A stretch of DNA of 64,000 bases. It comes from Chimonanthus salicifolius. Lineage: Eukaryota; Streptophyta; Magnoliopsida; Laurales; Calycanthaceae. How positions within the stretch are numbered: position 1 is the first letter of the stretch; each line of letters starts with the position of its first letter. A program made the position numbers and the translations under genes. Under the pieces are notes generated by a model, which saw only the letters and a list, made by a program, of their open reading frames with translations, was not told the origin of the DNA and did no database searches. Positions 35,120 to 57,237 of the stretch are shown here, in pieces. The stretch spans positions 18,619,302 through 18,683,301 of the forward strand of contig CM023534.1 in the NCBI GenBank assembly GCA_013350335.1, in the 5' to 3' direction.

Positions 35120-35363
35120 GGGTGGTCATTCTAACATAGGCAAAATTTTTTAAGAGATAGGATAGAGTAAAATTCTCATTTTAACCCTACTGGTGCACCT
35201 CTCAACAAGTATCGGTGCACCGATGACACGCCGTTTTACATATATATGTTTTGCATACCAGTGCATTGGTACTTATTGAGCGATGCACTGGTAAAGGTAA
35301 AATGGGAATTTCATTCCATTCCATGTCTCCTAAAATATTTTGCCCGTATTAGGATGGACACCC
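35120..35363. mobile_element. Mutator-type MITE with 9-bp target duplication
   Basis: The 244-bp element is almost wholly foldback. Its left end is gggtggtcattctaacatag and the reverse complement of its right end is gggtgtccatcctaatacgg; both continue into '(g)gcaaaat'. The flanks carry a perfect TAAATGAAT duplication (35111-35119 and 35364-35372). A 9-bp duplication is diagnostic of Mutator-like transposition. There is no coding. Confidence 0.9.
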
Positions 35364-35638
35364 TAAATGAATAGGCCGGGTCCTAAGGGATGTGCATGTC
35401 CTCCCCAATTGCAATTATTGTTAATGAAGCAGAGAAAACAAATTTGTTTCAAAAGAAAACCCACTTATATAGACGGAATGAAGGATAATTTCAAACTGAC
35501 CAAGTAACAAAACATAAAAGAGATGAAATCTTGTGGAAGAAACTTACCCTCTGATCCAGACATCTGTGAATGTGAATAAAATTTTTCTTTTAATTTAAGC
35601 GGGTGCATTAGCAAATTAGCACGTTCGGGCCTCAAGTT

Positions 35639-36670
35639 CAGGGCCGGCCCTGATATTTCAGAGGCTCTAGGTGAATTTTTAAAATAAGGCCCTTTGCCTT
35701 TATATACACTCACAAAAAGAAATTATATATTTTTTTTATAAAGTGTAAAATATCCAAATAAAATATAAAAATCAAATTTATAATAAAGTATATTTAAAAT
35801 TTATTCTTTTTGGATTTTGAGATGCAAAATTACTAATTAAATTACTATATTCAAGTTCTTTTAACATATTTTTTTTAAAATAAAACACTGAACATAGAAG
35901 CTTTAACCGTGTATCTTTCGAATGATGAAATTAGACAAATAGATAAATATGGCAGGAATTAATTAGGAAATAATACATGTTGAGAAATTGTTTAAATGTA
36001 TTATTTCATATTTTATTATCTTTTTTATTTTTTATTATCTTTTTTAAAATAAAACACTAAACACCCAAAACAGATCTCAAACATCCATGATGAATTCAAA
36101 ATGACGGGATCGATGAAAAAAATACCTGCAAATCTAAAATCTACAACTTAGCAAGCTGAAGGCGAGAGAGAACAGAGAGAGAGATCACGGAGAAAGTCAG
36201 AGAGAGATCAAAGGAGAGAGAGAGAGAGCATAGTGAGAGAGAGTGAGAGATCAGTGAGAGAGAAGGAGAGGAGAGGAGAGGCTACTGGTATTTTCAGATT
36301 TAAACAAGGGCATATATTTTGACCGTTTTGAAGAGGAATACGAAGCGATAGAAAACGTGGAATGGAAGACTAACGGGCGGAAGAAAACGCTGAAATCGGG
36401 CAAACAGACGCGAGAGGCACGGACGTTTCCACGCAGAACTGCGTTCCGCAAGTGTGAACGCGAAACTGCGTTCCGCACGTGCGGATTCGAAACGCACGCA
36501 GCGTGCTGTATGTGTAAACGCGGAACGCAGGCCTCGAAAACGAGCGGGTATTGGACGGAATATTGGGTCAGACCCGAGGCCCTTTACAAGTTATATATAT
36601 TTTCGGAGGCCCTCCCAATTTGGAGGCCCTAGGCTCAAGCCTACTTCGCCTACAGGCAGGGCCGGGCCTG
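35639..36670. mobile_element. Non-autonomous hAT element, 1032 bp
   Basis: The terminal inverted repeats are CAGGGCCGGCCCTG (left) and CAGGCCCGGCCCTG (reverse complement of the right end). The 8-bp duplication CTCAAGTT is perfect (35631-35638 and 36671-36678). These are hAT hallmarks. The subterminal 'aggccc' and 'ggccctaggc' motifs are repeated. The interior has AT-rich DNA, an AG microsatellite-like zone (36160-36280) and a GC-rich palindromic zone around 'gcgttccgc' (36420-36530). No transposase. Confidence 0.92.
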
Positions 36671-36678
36671 CTCAAGTT

Positions 36679-36984
36679 GAATGATAAAAATTATATCTTC
36701 GATCCAGGCCCAAGCCCAAAGCCCATTTGAAAGCAGTCAAATCCATCATGATCAGGCAAACGCTACTCTCATCAGCCACTCAATCCAAGCCATTTAAGCA
36801 ACTCAGGCTCATCAATCGAACACTGGGACCATGCGTTTGAAACCCAAGCATGGGGTCTGTGACGTCCATACAATCCCAACAATTTGGGAGTCCTAAAATC
36901 AACTATGAATGGGATTCCATGGTCGGTCACGGTAGTAATTAGTTAAGGATTAGTTTATTTTAATTGCAAAGTAGTTGAATTAGC
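36679..36984. other. Intergenic, nothing recognised
   Basis: No coding region or repeat family recognised right of the hAT element. Confidence 0.35.
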
Positions 36985-37335
36985 ATGTGGGAGGGTCGGT
37001 GAAACTCGGGTCGAGTTTTGGCCCGAACTCGTATGACCCGACCAGAAAATAATGCGGGTCGGATTATGAAAGCGGGTCAGTGGGTCAGGTCAAGTTGAGA
37101 AGTCAGAAACCCGCATTGAATTCGGGTCGGATTGGGTTGAGAGATTTTTAAGTTAACCCGACCCGACCCGACCCGGGTAAAAAGTAGGCTAAGGTAGGTT
37201 CAAAATGAGGGTCGGCTCGGGTCAAGACGTCCGGGTTAAAAGTTCGGATTGGATCAGGTCAGGTTCCATATATTAGTAACTCGGGCCGGATTGGGTTTTA
37301 AAAGACCCGACCCGACCCGGCCCGAATTTAGGCCT
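36985..37335. repeat. GGGTCGG/CCCGACC-rich palindromic repeat
   Basis: Many interspersed runs of (CGGGT)n and (ACCCG)n, for example 'aacccgacccgacccgaccc' near 37155 and 'acccgacccgacccggcccg' near 37305, face 'gggtcggattgggtt' runs on the same strand. The region can form many alternative stems. Similar CCCGA-rich elements are common in plant genomes, but ends and target duplication were not found. Confidence 0.65.
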
Positions 37336-38187
37336 TATTTTTTTATAGTGGTCTATTTGGTTTAATCTTTTAGAAGTGTAAGTCGGACTTGGGATTTTTC
37401 TAAAAACATCCATTGGGTCTTAGAAAATCCATTCAAATAGAGGTGTTATTTTTAATTAAAATTTAAAAGAAATCAAACAGCGACCAACCGCTTCAAATTG
37501 GAATTGTTTTAAAAATCGACTTTTCCAATTGGCATCGGCAGTTGTGGGTGGGTTTTTGATAAAAGGGAGAAACCAAGAGTGTGCCATTTGAATAAATTGA
37601 TTCAAGAGGGGATTGGATTCACTCTTTAGATCATGGATTGCATTAAATCACGTGAATTTTGATTTACACAACTTAAGTACATGCTTCTGCTTAATTGATT
37701 GAGTAAGGTGTTGTATCCTATCCAATCTGCATCGCCCTAGACTTCAGATCTTAAGCTCTTTCTCATCCATCCAAAATCTAGACTCTAGATAGACATTTTC
37801 ATTTCAAATGTGATTTTCAAAGTCCTCTTATTTCTAAAAACTTAACATACTATTCAAAATTTAATGATTTAATATAGTAAAATGTAAAATGGATATAGTG
37901 GCTGTAAAATTTCATAAACTGTTATTGGATTAATAACAGTGGCTTTGATCATATCCGATGGGTTTGATGGAGCCTTGATGAGGTCTTGATAAGAAGCATT
38001 AAGGCACAAAGGTTCTCAAAATCATCTACAAGCTATGCAGCCAGTCTATAGAGGACATTAGAATGTGCACAATACGCATTCGACTTACTACTTAGCTACT
38101 AAGAAATGAATATAGAATGCAAGAATTTGTGTTAGTGGAAGAAAATAAACATGAAATGCCCAAGCAACGACTCTCAAGCTTCCAAAC
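37336..38187. other. Intergenic, nothing recognised
   Basis: AT-rich, no supported gene or element. Confidence 0.35.
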
Positions 38188-38482
38188 AACTTACAATATA
38201 AAAATTAAAGCAAATAAATTTCATAGTAAAGAATCTATAAGTTCCATGTTTTACTTCTCAATATTACAAAATCAATTTCAAATTCCAAAATAGGATAAGA
38301 CATGGATGAGAGAGAAAAAAAGAGGTTTAGAGTTGAGTGGAAGAGCGATAAGAGAATTTGTAGAGAATCATGGTTAAGTTAAAGGTAAATAGTTAAAAAT
38401 TAATAATAAATAGAGATTAAGATTTTAATTAACCATAATATATATAACAATAATCTCCAAAGGTGGTCCTTGTATGAACTTT
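38188..38482. repeat. Duplicated block, copy B, left half
   Basis: It matches 33262-33555 ('aggataagacatggatgaga', 'attaagattttaattaacca'). It is interrupted at 38483 by an LTR element; the remainder of the copy resumes at 39852. Confidence 0.75.
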
Positions 38483-39852
38483 TGTTGGGCGTGTGGTGTG
38501 GTGTGTTTTGATTGGCTGTTACTGGCTGAATTGTAGCACCGTGGGTTTGCATATTGTAACTAGGACTTGCTGATTGTAGGAGTCCCAATGCGACTAAAGC
38601 TCTTAAGCCTTGAGATACATGGTGGGAGTCCTATAGCAGCAAATGCACCGACTGCCTTCTTGCTTATTGGATTCAGCTGGGACTGCACAGTAAAAGCATT
38701 CAGGCAGCGTTGAAAGGGAGTATCATCTCTGGGCTTGAGTGATTGTGTGTGGAGGGCCTTTTGGCCGTATGCCCATGGTGTGCGCATAGAGGAGGGCCTT
38801 TAGTGGTTGCATGCATGGCTTCGAGGCCAAGGGGCTTAGGCGCACGGAGACAAACACTTGGTTTAGTGCTTGGGTATTCTACACACAGCATAAGGTGACG
38901 TAGAAAAGCACTAAGAACACTGGAGAGTGAGACAGAAGATGGGTTCTTTCTTTAAATTTGAAAGTGGTAAGAAGAGGGGTGTATAAGGTACTCGAGATTT
39001 GGATTTGGAGTTTAAACTCAGTGAGTCATGCATATTTTATGGGTATTATCTCTTTTTTCTCATAGTGAAGATATCAGTCGCTCCATGGAAGTAGACAGGT
39101 TTTTGCCAAACATCGTAAATCTCTGTGTCCTATTGATGGTGGTGTTTTGATGTCATTATTGTATCGTGTTATTATTATTCAGCATATTATTCCCAACAAG
39201 TGGTATCAAAGCCAAATTCCGGCTAGGGAAGATTCAAAAGTGAGTTACAACACTATGGATCTCGGCGATCATGTTCGAGGTGGAGCCTTTCCAACAAGCG
39301 TTGGTCAAGTCTTTCTCACTGAAGACCGGTGGATCACCCCAGAACGTGGGGATGGACATATTACACAGGATGTGGAGCTGCAAATGCAGTACAGTCATTG
39401 GTTACAGATTGTCTCCGAGGCTGATGGAATTTTCACTAAGGTGAAGATTGTTGGACATGTGGCTCAATTCACCATTCTCTATGGGACTACTCTTGATTAA
39501 TCAGAGTTATTGATTTAAGAGGAGACCCAACCGACTATAGCAAAGTGAGGAGAGATTTGAGTGGGATACGACACAGAAGAAGATGTTGGCGTGTACGAGT
39601 TTCAGTACATATTGGTAGAAAGGGTGTGGTGTGTTTTGATTGGCTATTAGTGGCTGAATTGTAGCACTGTGGGTATGCATGATGTAACTAGGAGTAGCTG
39701 ATTGTAGGAGCCTTAATGCAACTAAGGCTCTTTAAGCCTTGAGATACACAGTGGAAGTTTTGAACCACGTAAATCTCTGTGTCCAATTGATGGTGGTGTG
39801 TTTGATATTATTGTCGTGTTGTAATTATTATTATTCTGCATATTATTCCCAA
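38483..39852 (+). mobile_element. Small non-autonomous LTR element with unequal LTRs
   Basis: The 5' LTR, 38483-39198, has ends TGTTGGGCG...TTCCCAACA. It is followed by the tRNA-iMet-type primer-binding site TGGTATCAAAGCC (39201-39213). About 400 bp of interior holds a frame (39255-39497) without a known domain. The 3' LTR, about 39622-39852, shares 'gtgtggtgtgttttgattgg' and 'aaatctctgtgtcc' but lacks ~450 bp of the LTR middle and the terminal CA. It sits inside copy B of the duplicated block. No clean target duplication. Confidence 0.75.
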
Positions 39853-40075
39853 TCACATGCATTCCCCTCCTTAGTACCAATCACAAGCATTCCCCTTTAC
39901 ACCCACCAATTCCATCAAAATTGCACCCATATCCATTTTAAACTATTCTAATTGAATTTTTGGACCTTAAATGTCATAGATTTCACTTCTCAAATCAAAG
40001 TAATTTTTAATAGACATCCTATGATCATGTCCTACTTAAGATTTTGGGTCTAGAATTATATAAGTTGCGGCTTTG
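39853..40075. repeat. Duplicated block, copy B, right half
   Basis: It matches 33590-33828 ('caatcacatgcattcccctc', 'tcaaatcaaagtaatttttaa', 'tagaattatataagttg'). Similarity stops before any counterpart of the cysteine-rich peptide gene. Confidence 0.7.
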
Positions 40076-40767
40076 GTTTCAGCTTTCTTGTTTTGGTAGA
40101 AAATTCAGTTCAAGCTTGTAGCCTTCCACCGTCACATCTTTCTCTAGAAAAGTAGTAGAAAAACAAATATCTACAGATCAAGAAGAGGAGGTTCGCCTAA
40201 ACCAAAGCTAATTAGATTTAACTATTCAAACATGTCTCTTAATTAAATTTTCTTATATAAATTCAGCGATAATTAATATAAAATTTTTGAAATTAATAAT
40301 TCTCAAGTAGTCACTTTTCATAAAAAAATTCAAAATTTATATCTATTTTTCTGCAGGAATTTATTTTTTAAAAAAAATCAACATACTTTAAAAAACTTAC
40401 TTTTTCCGTCACTTAAAAAAAGCCAACAAAGGTGCTATTAAAAAAAAATATTTTTCTCCTAAAAAGGTATAAATATAAAGAAAAACTTACTTTCTCATAT
40501 TATTGAACTTCGAGGGGCAGAGTAGAAGATGTTGGTTTTATTGAATAAGGGTTTAGGGTTTTGATCTTTGGGAATCTCAAAGAATCTGAACTCTTTAATT
40601 TAAAACAAAGCCTTCAAGACAATCTTTCCAACAGAATCTACGAAGCCTTCCTCTGAATCCACCACTCTCTCATACTCCATAGATATTACCGTTTAATAAA
40701 TATTATCTGCATTAACAAAGCAAGTAGTTTGGCATTAAGGACTTCAAGCTATATATATGTGTACATA
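40076..40767. other. Upstream region of the dioxygenase gene
   Basis: AT-rich promoter-like DNA. The run 'ctatatatatgtg' at ~40749 is TATA-like but lies only ~18 bp before the first ATG, so it either is not the TATA box or favours the ATG at 40813. Confidence 0.4.
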
Positions 40768-42805
40768 ATGAGCCATTTAAGCTCACCAAAAGTAGGTAGA
40801 AACAATCTTCCAATGGAGATTGAATCGATCGAGCGACAACAAGTTGATTCTCTCTCTTGTGCAGAGAACAAGCTGTGTGTGAAGGACTTCATATGGTCCA
40901 AGGAAGAATGGCCAGTGATAAACCACGACGACTTCGAATCCGGCGATGACATTCCGGTGATAAGCCTTGCGTGTGTGATGGAAGGGAAGAGAGACGAAAA
41001 TTATGATAAGGTGTGCAAGGACATGGTACTTGCATGTGAGAAATGGGGCTTCTTGAAACTAGTCGATCACGGCGTCTCACCGGACCTCATCGCGAAATTC
41101 AAAGACGAATGCCATAACCTCTTTGATCTTCCCATGGAACAGAAGATGAAGGGTGCAAGGTCTGCAAGCTTACCCTTGGGGTATTGCGCTACTAATCCTG
41201 ATTATGGACAGAATCTACCATGGGCAGAGATCCTTCAGCTCCTTCAATCCCCTCAACAAGTGGCTGCCTTTGCACGAAAGGTATATGGTGACAAATACAA
41301 GCCTTTCAGGTGATTTCTCAACAATGGGACTTGTTTGGTCACTTTGACTGAGATTGGATATTTGGATTGAATCTAATTGGCTCTTAAATGTTGCAGAGAC
41401 GCGATGAATGACTACATGAATGCATTGGATGAACTTGGAATGATCCTATTTGAGTTGCTGGCACATGGTTTGGGCCTCCCCCATGATTTCTTCACCAGAA
41501 ACTTTGATGAGAAAGAGCCAACTATGATCAGAGTTCATAGATACCCTCCATGTCCTCTCCCTGAAAGGTGTTTGGGTTTAGGAAGCCATTCTGATCCACA
41601 TACGCTGACGATTCTACTTCAAGATGAGGTCGGGGGACTACAAGTCCAAACCAGCAATGATGAATGGGTTGGAATTCGACCCATTCCAAATTCATTTATA
41701 GTAAACATTGGTGATACACTAGAAGTAATCTCTCTCTCTCTTTCATTCATGCATACATTCATATAATAATTTTTCATTAAAAGATTAATTTTGATGTAAA
41801 CTTTGATTTGTAGAGTCAGACAAGGGATCCAATGGATCCATTCTCCTTCACACTCACCTAACCATCTATATGTACCTAATTCGACAACAATCTAATTTCT
41901 ACAACCTATTAATCTAATCCAATGAATTCTCACCGTCAAATACGAATGAAATTTTGAAGGTTTTAAAAAATATAGATTTACTTATCCAATCAAAATGAAA
42001 TTTTACCAGCATCATTAAACTATGACCTTTTAAATCTACCCATTTATACTGGTCCAGTGAGACCCTTAGGGCTATCGACATGAAAATCCATGGGATTGAT
42101 CTTAGGGATGTTAGGAGAAGCACCACTTTCTCGACCATATACAAACAACAATATTGGAAAAACAGAAAAGAGAAATCAACAAATAAAAACATACTATAAT
42201 ACAAAGATTTACGTGGTTCCCTTTCGGTGCATCCATGAGTTCAACACCAATCTATTATGCTAAATGCAAAAAACGAAGGAGAGACGGCTCTCTCTCTCTC
42301 TCTCAAAACGATCATATAGATTGTCCTAATTAGGATAAAAATACAAAATTACCTTCGACCAAATCGATCATACATCTCTGATTGTCAGACTCCACATAGC
42401 CTAATCAAATGGATCAACCATACATCTCTAATGATCAGGTTGGTTGCCTCCCTTCTTCCTATGGAGCTAGGGGTCTAAGTTGAATTACTGTTTATTGAAG
42501 TTGGTGATAATATTTAGAAATCAACATGTTGTTGCTTGATGCATTCATAGGCATGGACCAATGGAAGGCTAAAAAGTGTGGTACACCGAGCCGTGGTTAA
42601 CAAAGAGAAGAGGCGATTATCGACAGCTTATTTTCTCTGCCCCAGACTTGATGCTATCATTGAATGCCCTCCACAACTGATGGACGATGAGACAAACACT
42701 AAAAAGTATTTACCTTTTACATGGGGAGACTTCAGGAAGGAGCTACTCATACAAAAACGGGTGAGGGGAAAGACTGCACTCGAGAGATATCTCATTTCTT
42801 CTTAA
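40768..42805 (+). CDS. 2-oxoglutarate/Fe(II)-dependent dioxygenase, gibberellin-oxidase-like
   Basis: Exons 40768-41309, 41397-41724 and 42551-42805 join in frame through GT-AG introns to 374 aa (359 aa from the alternative ATG at 40813). An N-terminal DIOX_N domain (IPVISLACVMEG...ACEKWGFLKLVDHGVSPDLI) precedes the jelly-roll 2OG-FeII_Oxy domain. The iron ligands are H245 and D247 in GSHSDPHTLTILLQDEVGGL and H302 in VVHRAVVN; the 2OG anchor is R312-x-S314 (RLS). These are intact, so the enzyme should be active. The three-exon layout, RYPPCPLPE, NGRLKSVVHRAVVN and AYFLCPRLDAIIECPP resemble gibberellin 2-/20-oxidases, soluble enzymes that hydroxylate or oxidise gibberellins. The actual substrate cannot be assigned; it may be another DOXC-class enzyme. 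Confidence 0.92.
42155..42526 (-). mobile_element. Probable small LTR in dioxygenase intron 2
   Basis: On the minus strand it reads TGTTGATTTCTAAATATT... to ...CTGTTTTTCCA, and contains 'gaaccacgtaaatctttg', a motif seen near LTR 3' ends of small Copia/TRIM elements. A TC run lies at 42286-42304. Alternative borders give a CAACA repeat (42146-42150 and 42522-42526), so the ends are unsettled. There is no coding. Confidence 0.45.
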
Positions 42806-44013
42806 AATTATTAATCAAAGCTTAGTCTGATTAATATAAATAAATAAACCCTTGATTGGCTATTGCCTATGGTAAACCTCTCTCTCTCTCTCTCTCTTTC
42901 TTTCTTTCATGAACTCTGCCTTGTTAAAGGAAAGAATATTTAGTAAAGAATGAGTAATGATCAATATATCTCTCTATTACAGAGTCTGCTTTGTTGAGGA
43001 AAGAGTATTTTAATAGAATGGTTACTTAATGATCAATAGAAGTTCCTCCCTTCTTTCTTGTTACGTTTTTTTATTCCCATGAGATAAAAGGAAAAATCTC
43101 GACAAAACCAATGAACTCTTTCATGTATTGAGCGAATAATGTTTTCTTTTTCTTTTCTTTTTTCCATTTTTTTTCTTTTATATGTTCTATGAATAAATGA
43201 AAAACCAATATTTTCATATTATGTTGTTCAAATTATTTGAAGTTGAGGTTTTTTTAATGATCTAGCGATTCAAGTGAAAGAGACAAATCGAATCTTAAAA
43301 AAAAAAAAAAAAAAGAACAAGTGGAATGGATTAGGGCCGATCTTCTTTCTTCTTATTTTCCTTTGCTTTTTAGGCATATACTTGTTTTACTTCTTATTTC
43401 CTTAGTTAAGGTTTTTTATAAAGTGAGCCCCGTGGAGAGAGCCCTTGTACCTCAATCACGGGTCGAAAATTCGGCCGAGATCTTGGCTTGAGATTTTTTC
43501 TCTCCTCAAAAAAAAAAAAAAATTAGAAATCTCAAGTGGCTTTTTTTTTTTGAAAAAAATCATTTAAAAAATAAAAAAGGCTGTTTTTTTTAAAATAAAT
43601 AAAAATATAAAAATATCGAACGATATTTGTCTGATATGGGCAAATATCAACCAGGCCCACAACTGATATTCCTTTTTTAAAAAAAAAGAAGAAATCAGCC
43701 GAATTTCTTTTTTCTCTTGCCAATACCAATACGCACAGTATCGATCGAGATTATACCCTAACCTCGATGCAAAAAACACCTTACACTAGTTTTTCCCTCA
43801 CCAAATTTAGCCCGTCTAATTACATGCGTTATGAAGGCTTCCCTAGTAAAGAAATTAGGGTTGTTCATTAGGTGGGCTCAAGCTAGGCTTTAAAAAAAAA
43901 AGGCCCCAGCTCGATTATTTTTGAAGGAATCCAAGCCCGCCTGATTAAGTCCTGATTAATTTAAAAGTCGAATTTGTTATTTTTTAAAATTCAATAATTT
44001 TCACTAATTTTTT
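42806..44013. other. Intergenic, A/T homopolymer-rich
   Basis: 3' flank of the dioxygenase gene, a TC run at 42878-42899, long A and T tracts, and scattered 'cgatattt' motifs (43615-43770). No supported gene. Confidence 0.4.
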
Positions 44014-44199
44014 TAAGATCAAGGTGTTCAAGTTTCTAGAATACCTGACTAATCCTTAGACTATTTGTAAACCTCTCTATTCACAGAGCAGGTGAAGTCT
44101 ACGGAGAGTAGCCCTTTTTGTATTGAGAGATGACTTGAACCAAGACCTTCCGCATCTTAAGCGGATTCTTGACCGCCAAACCAACCCTCACGGGTTTAA
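44014..44199 (-). mobile_element. tRNA-derived SINE
   Basis: On the minus strand 'gggttggtttggcggtcaag' serves as A box and 'ggtcttggttcaagtcatct' as B box, about 35 bp apart. The body ends 'caccttgatcttaaaaaaatt', an A-rich tail. The 3' part (ggattagtcaggta... gaacaccttgatct) also occurs near 31985 and 58740, which supports a SINE family. Confidence 0.65.
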
Positions 44200-45673
44200 T
44201 TTTCACCATTTATGTAATTTAAAAAGAATTCATTAATTTAGACTTTTTTTCAAATCACTTTTGAACTTAATTTAATTAGATAATAAAGGCTTTCAATCAA
44301 CATTAAAAAAGTCCATTTTAAAGTGTTTCTCCATACCTATCTATTCACATTAATAAATTCACACAAATAAACGAACTCTACATTCAAATTTATTTGCATA
44401 AAAAAACCATTTTAAAATAGAACCTAAATGACCAATTTTAAGATCTACTCACACAAAAATACAAAAGGAATAAAAATATTATTTCTTTGAATGGATTTAT
44501 GTGGCCATGCAATTTTTTACAAATAAAAAATTGTAAACAATGGTAGACCTCGAACTCAGCCCGTTGAATAAAATTTCTTGTCCAAGCCAGTTCATTTAGA
44601 TCGGACTCGATCTATGTTCGAACAAGTGAACACCGTTAAAAGAAATCAAAGAGAGAGAACTAATTCAATACAGTACAACATGTAACACCCCAACTGTTAA
44701 GTTTTATAATTATAAATGTCTTAAAAGTCAAATTACATAAACTTCAGATAAACAATTGACCATGAAAAATAATACATGAAATTCAGTTATAAGTTTCAAT
44801 CCCAGATAAATGAAATATGTGCATATGAACGACGTCCAAAATTATTAACTATAAAAAACCTAACAAACCACTCTTAAAACTAGATACAAATATCAGGGGT
44901 TTAAATCTCATTATCAGCCGCGAAATTTCTCTCTTAATTTTTTTTTTAATTAAAACCACCTATATCGGCAATATATATCGGATATCGGCCGATATCGACA
45001 ATTATCGGCAGATATTAAAACCTTGCATATAATCCTACATGACTAACATCAGCTAGCGATATTAAAATACTAAAGTACTAGGAATGAGGAGAAACGCATC
45101 AAGTTGTCTAAAAATTATACCACCCATATATTTCGCACATGGGCTACAACCAAATTGTGGGCCTTGTACATGGGCCAGCTGCTGCATAAAAGCTTGTCAA
45201 GGGGTGAAAATGAGAACCGTTTGGAGTGCAATTTCGCCCAACTGAAATGAATCTTCTAAATCCAAGACAGATTTTTCATGAATGAATAGCGGCCACCAAC
45301 AGCAGCATAATTCACTCGAGAAAATGCTTTTATATCCACCAGCTACACTAGCAAGAGAGAGAGTGAGAGAGCACTAAATAAAAGCATGGAACCTAATAAT
45401 TTTCTGTCAAGTTTCCATGGCAAAAACTTCATTCAGGAGATCATAGGACAACAGAAAAATAATGGCTAAAATTGTTAAAAAGACTTTTTTAAATATGAAC
45501 TTGTAAACATTGAAGATTAATTAACTCAAAATTCATCTTACACTACCGAATACAACTCCCTCCAGTTATTCCCTTTATCGTCTTCCAGGCAGGCCCCAGT
45601 GATCCCCTCACAGGCTGATGGTGGCAGGTTTTCTTCATCTCCAGGTCTAGACAGTAATCCCCATCCAATTTTA
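44200..45673. other. Intergenic with TGTAACACCCC and ATATCGGC motifs
   Basis: 'tgtaacaccccaactg' at ~44681 resembles the start of a Gypsy LTR but no end was found. 44955-45012 is dense in atatcgg/ccgatat palindromes, a style seen in small plant transposons. The 3' UTR of the dehydrogenase gene begins at the right edge. No gene. Confidence 0.4.
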
Positions 45674-56300
<10,627 letters not shown>

Positions 56301-57166
56301 TGTTGACACCTAAATTTTCGCAAAATTGTCTTGTAGTGAGACATCCAAGCCTTAATCGGTTGATCAAGCATGATACATCAAAATCCAACAAAGAGTGAGT
56401 CAACTCCATGAAGGATCAGGTTGATCTGGATGGAATTGATCTGGACCTCATATGAATTGGTTGATCAAAGGTGGGCCGCAAATAGATCTAAGACATCAAA
56501 GTTTGATCAATGACATATGTTGCTCAAGAGATACACTACATGGCACACAGATGATCAAAGTCTAAGCGTCATCTTAAAGATCCTTGAAGTAGGTTTCCTA
56601 CACAACTTATAGATCGTCGAACAAATGCATAGATCAATAGATGCATTAAATGGCCCACCTATGATGATCAAATGATCATAGTAATGTACCATCTAAAGAT
56701 CCCCATGATAGTTCTCCAATGAGACTAATGGATTATTGACCGAATGCCCCAATCAAAAGATATGAAGCAACAAGACTAGATGAAAATGGATCTTCAAGTC
56801 TTCAAAGTAGTGTAGCGCCACTTAAGATGATTTAATGGTTACAACTTGAGCACCATTTAGAGCTCTCTAAGTTAGCTTCTTAATGCAAATTGAATCCTTC
56901 AAGTTTAATACCTAGAAAGAAAGTTATGTTTGAAATACTAGACCATCCGACTGCCCATGCACCAACTTCATGATTATGTGGAGCCCACTTATGGATACCA
57001 AAGTGCTTGAAATTGGACACCACCATGAAGTCAATCAAGTCATCTTTCCAATAACAAAGGGATCGCACATCGCACTAGGAAAGGAAGCAAAACCAAGATG
57101 GACCCAAAATGGAATCAGGCCCACATGGTCCAATTTAAGGTCGTATACCCTTGTTCTTGCTTATAC

Positions 57167-57237
<71 letters not shown>

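Noticed and set aside
38205..40110. A second copy of the cysteine-rich peptide gene
   Set aside because: Only the upstream block is duplicated; no signal-peptide or cysteine pattern follows 40075.
40729..40767. Upstream extension of the dioxygenase frame
   Set aside because: It would begin with TTG, not ATG, and run through a TATA-like stretch; 40768 or 40813 are the credible starts.
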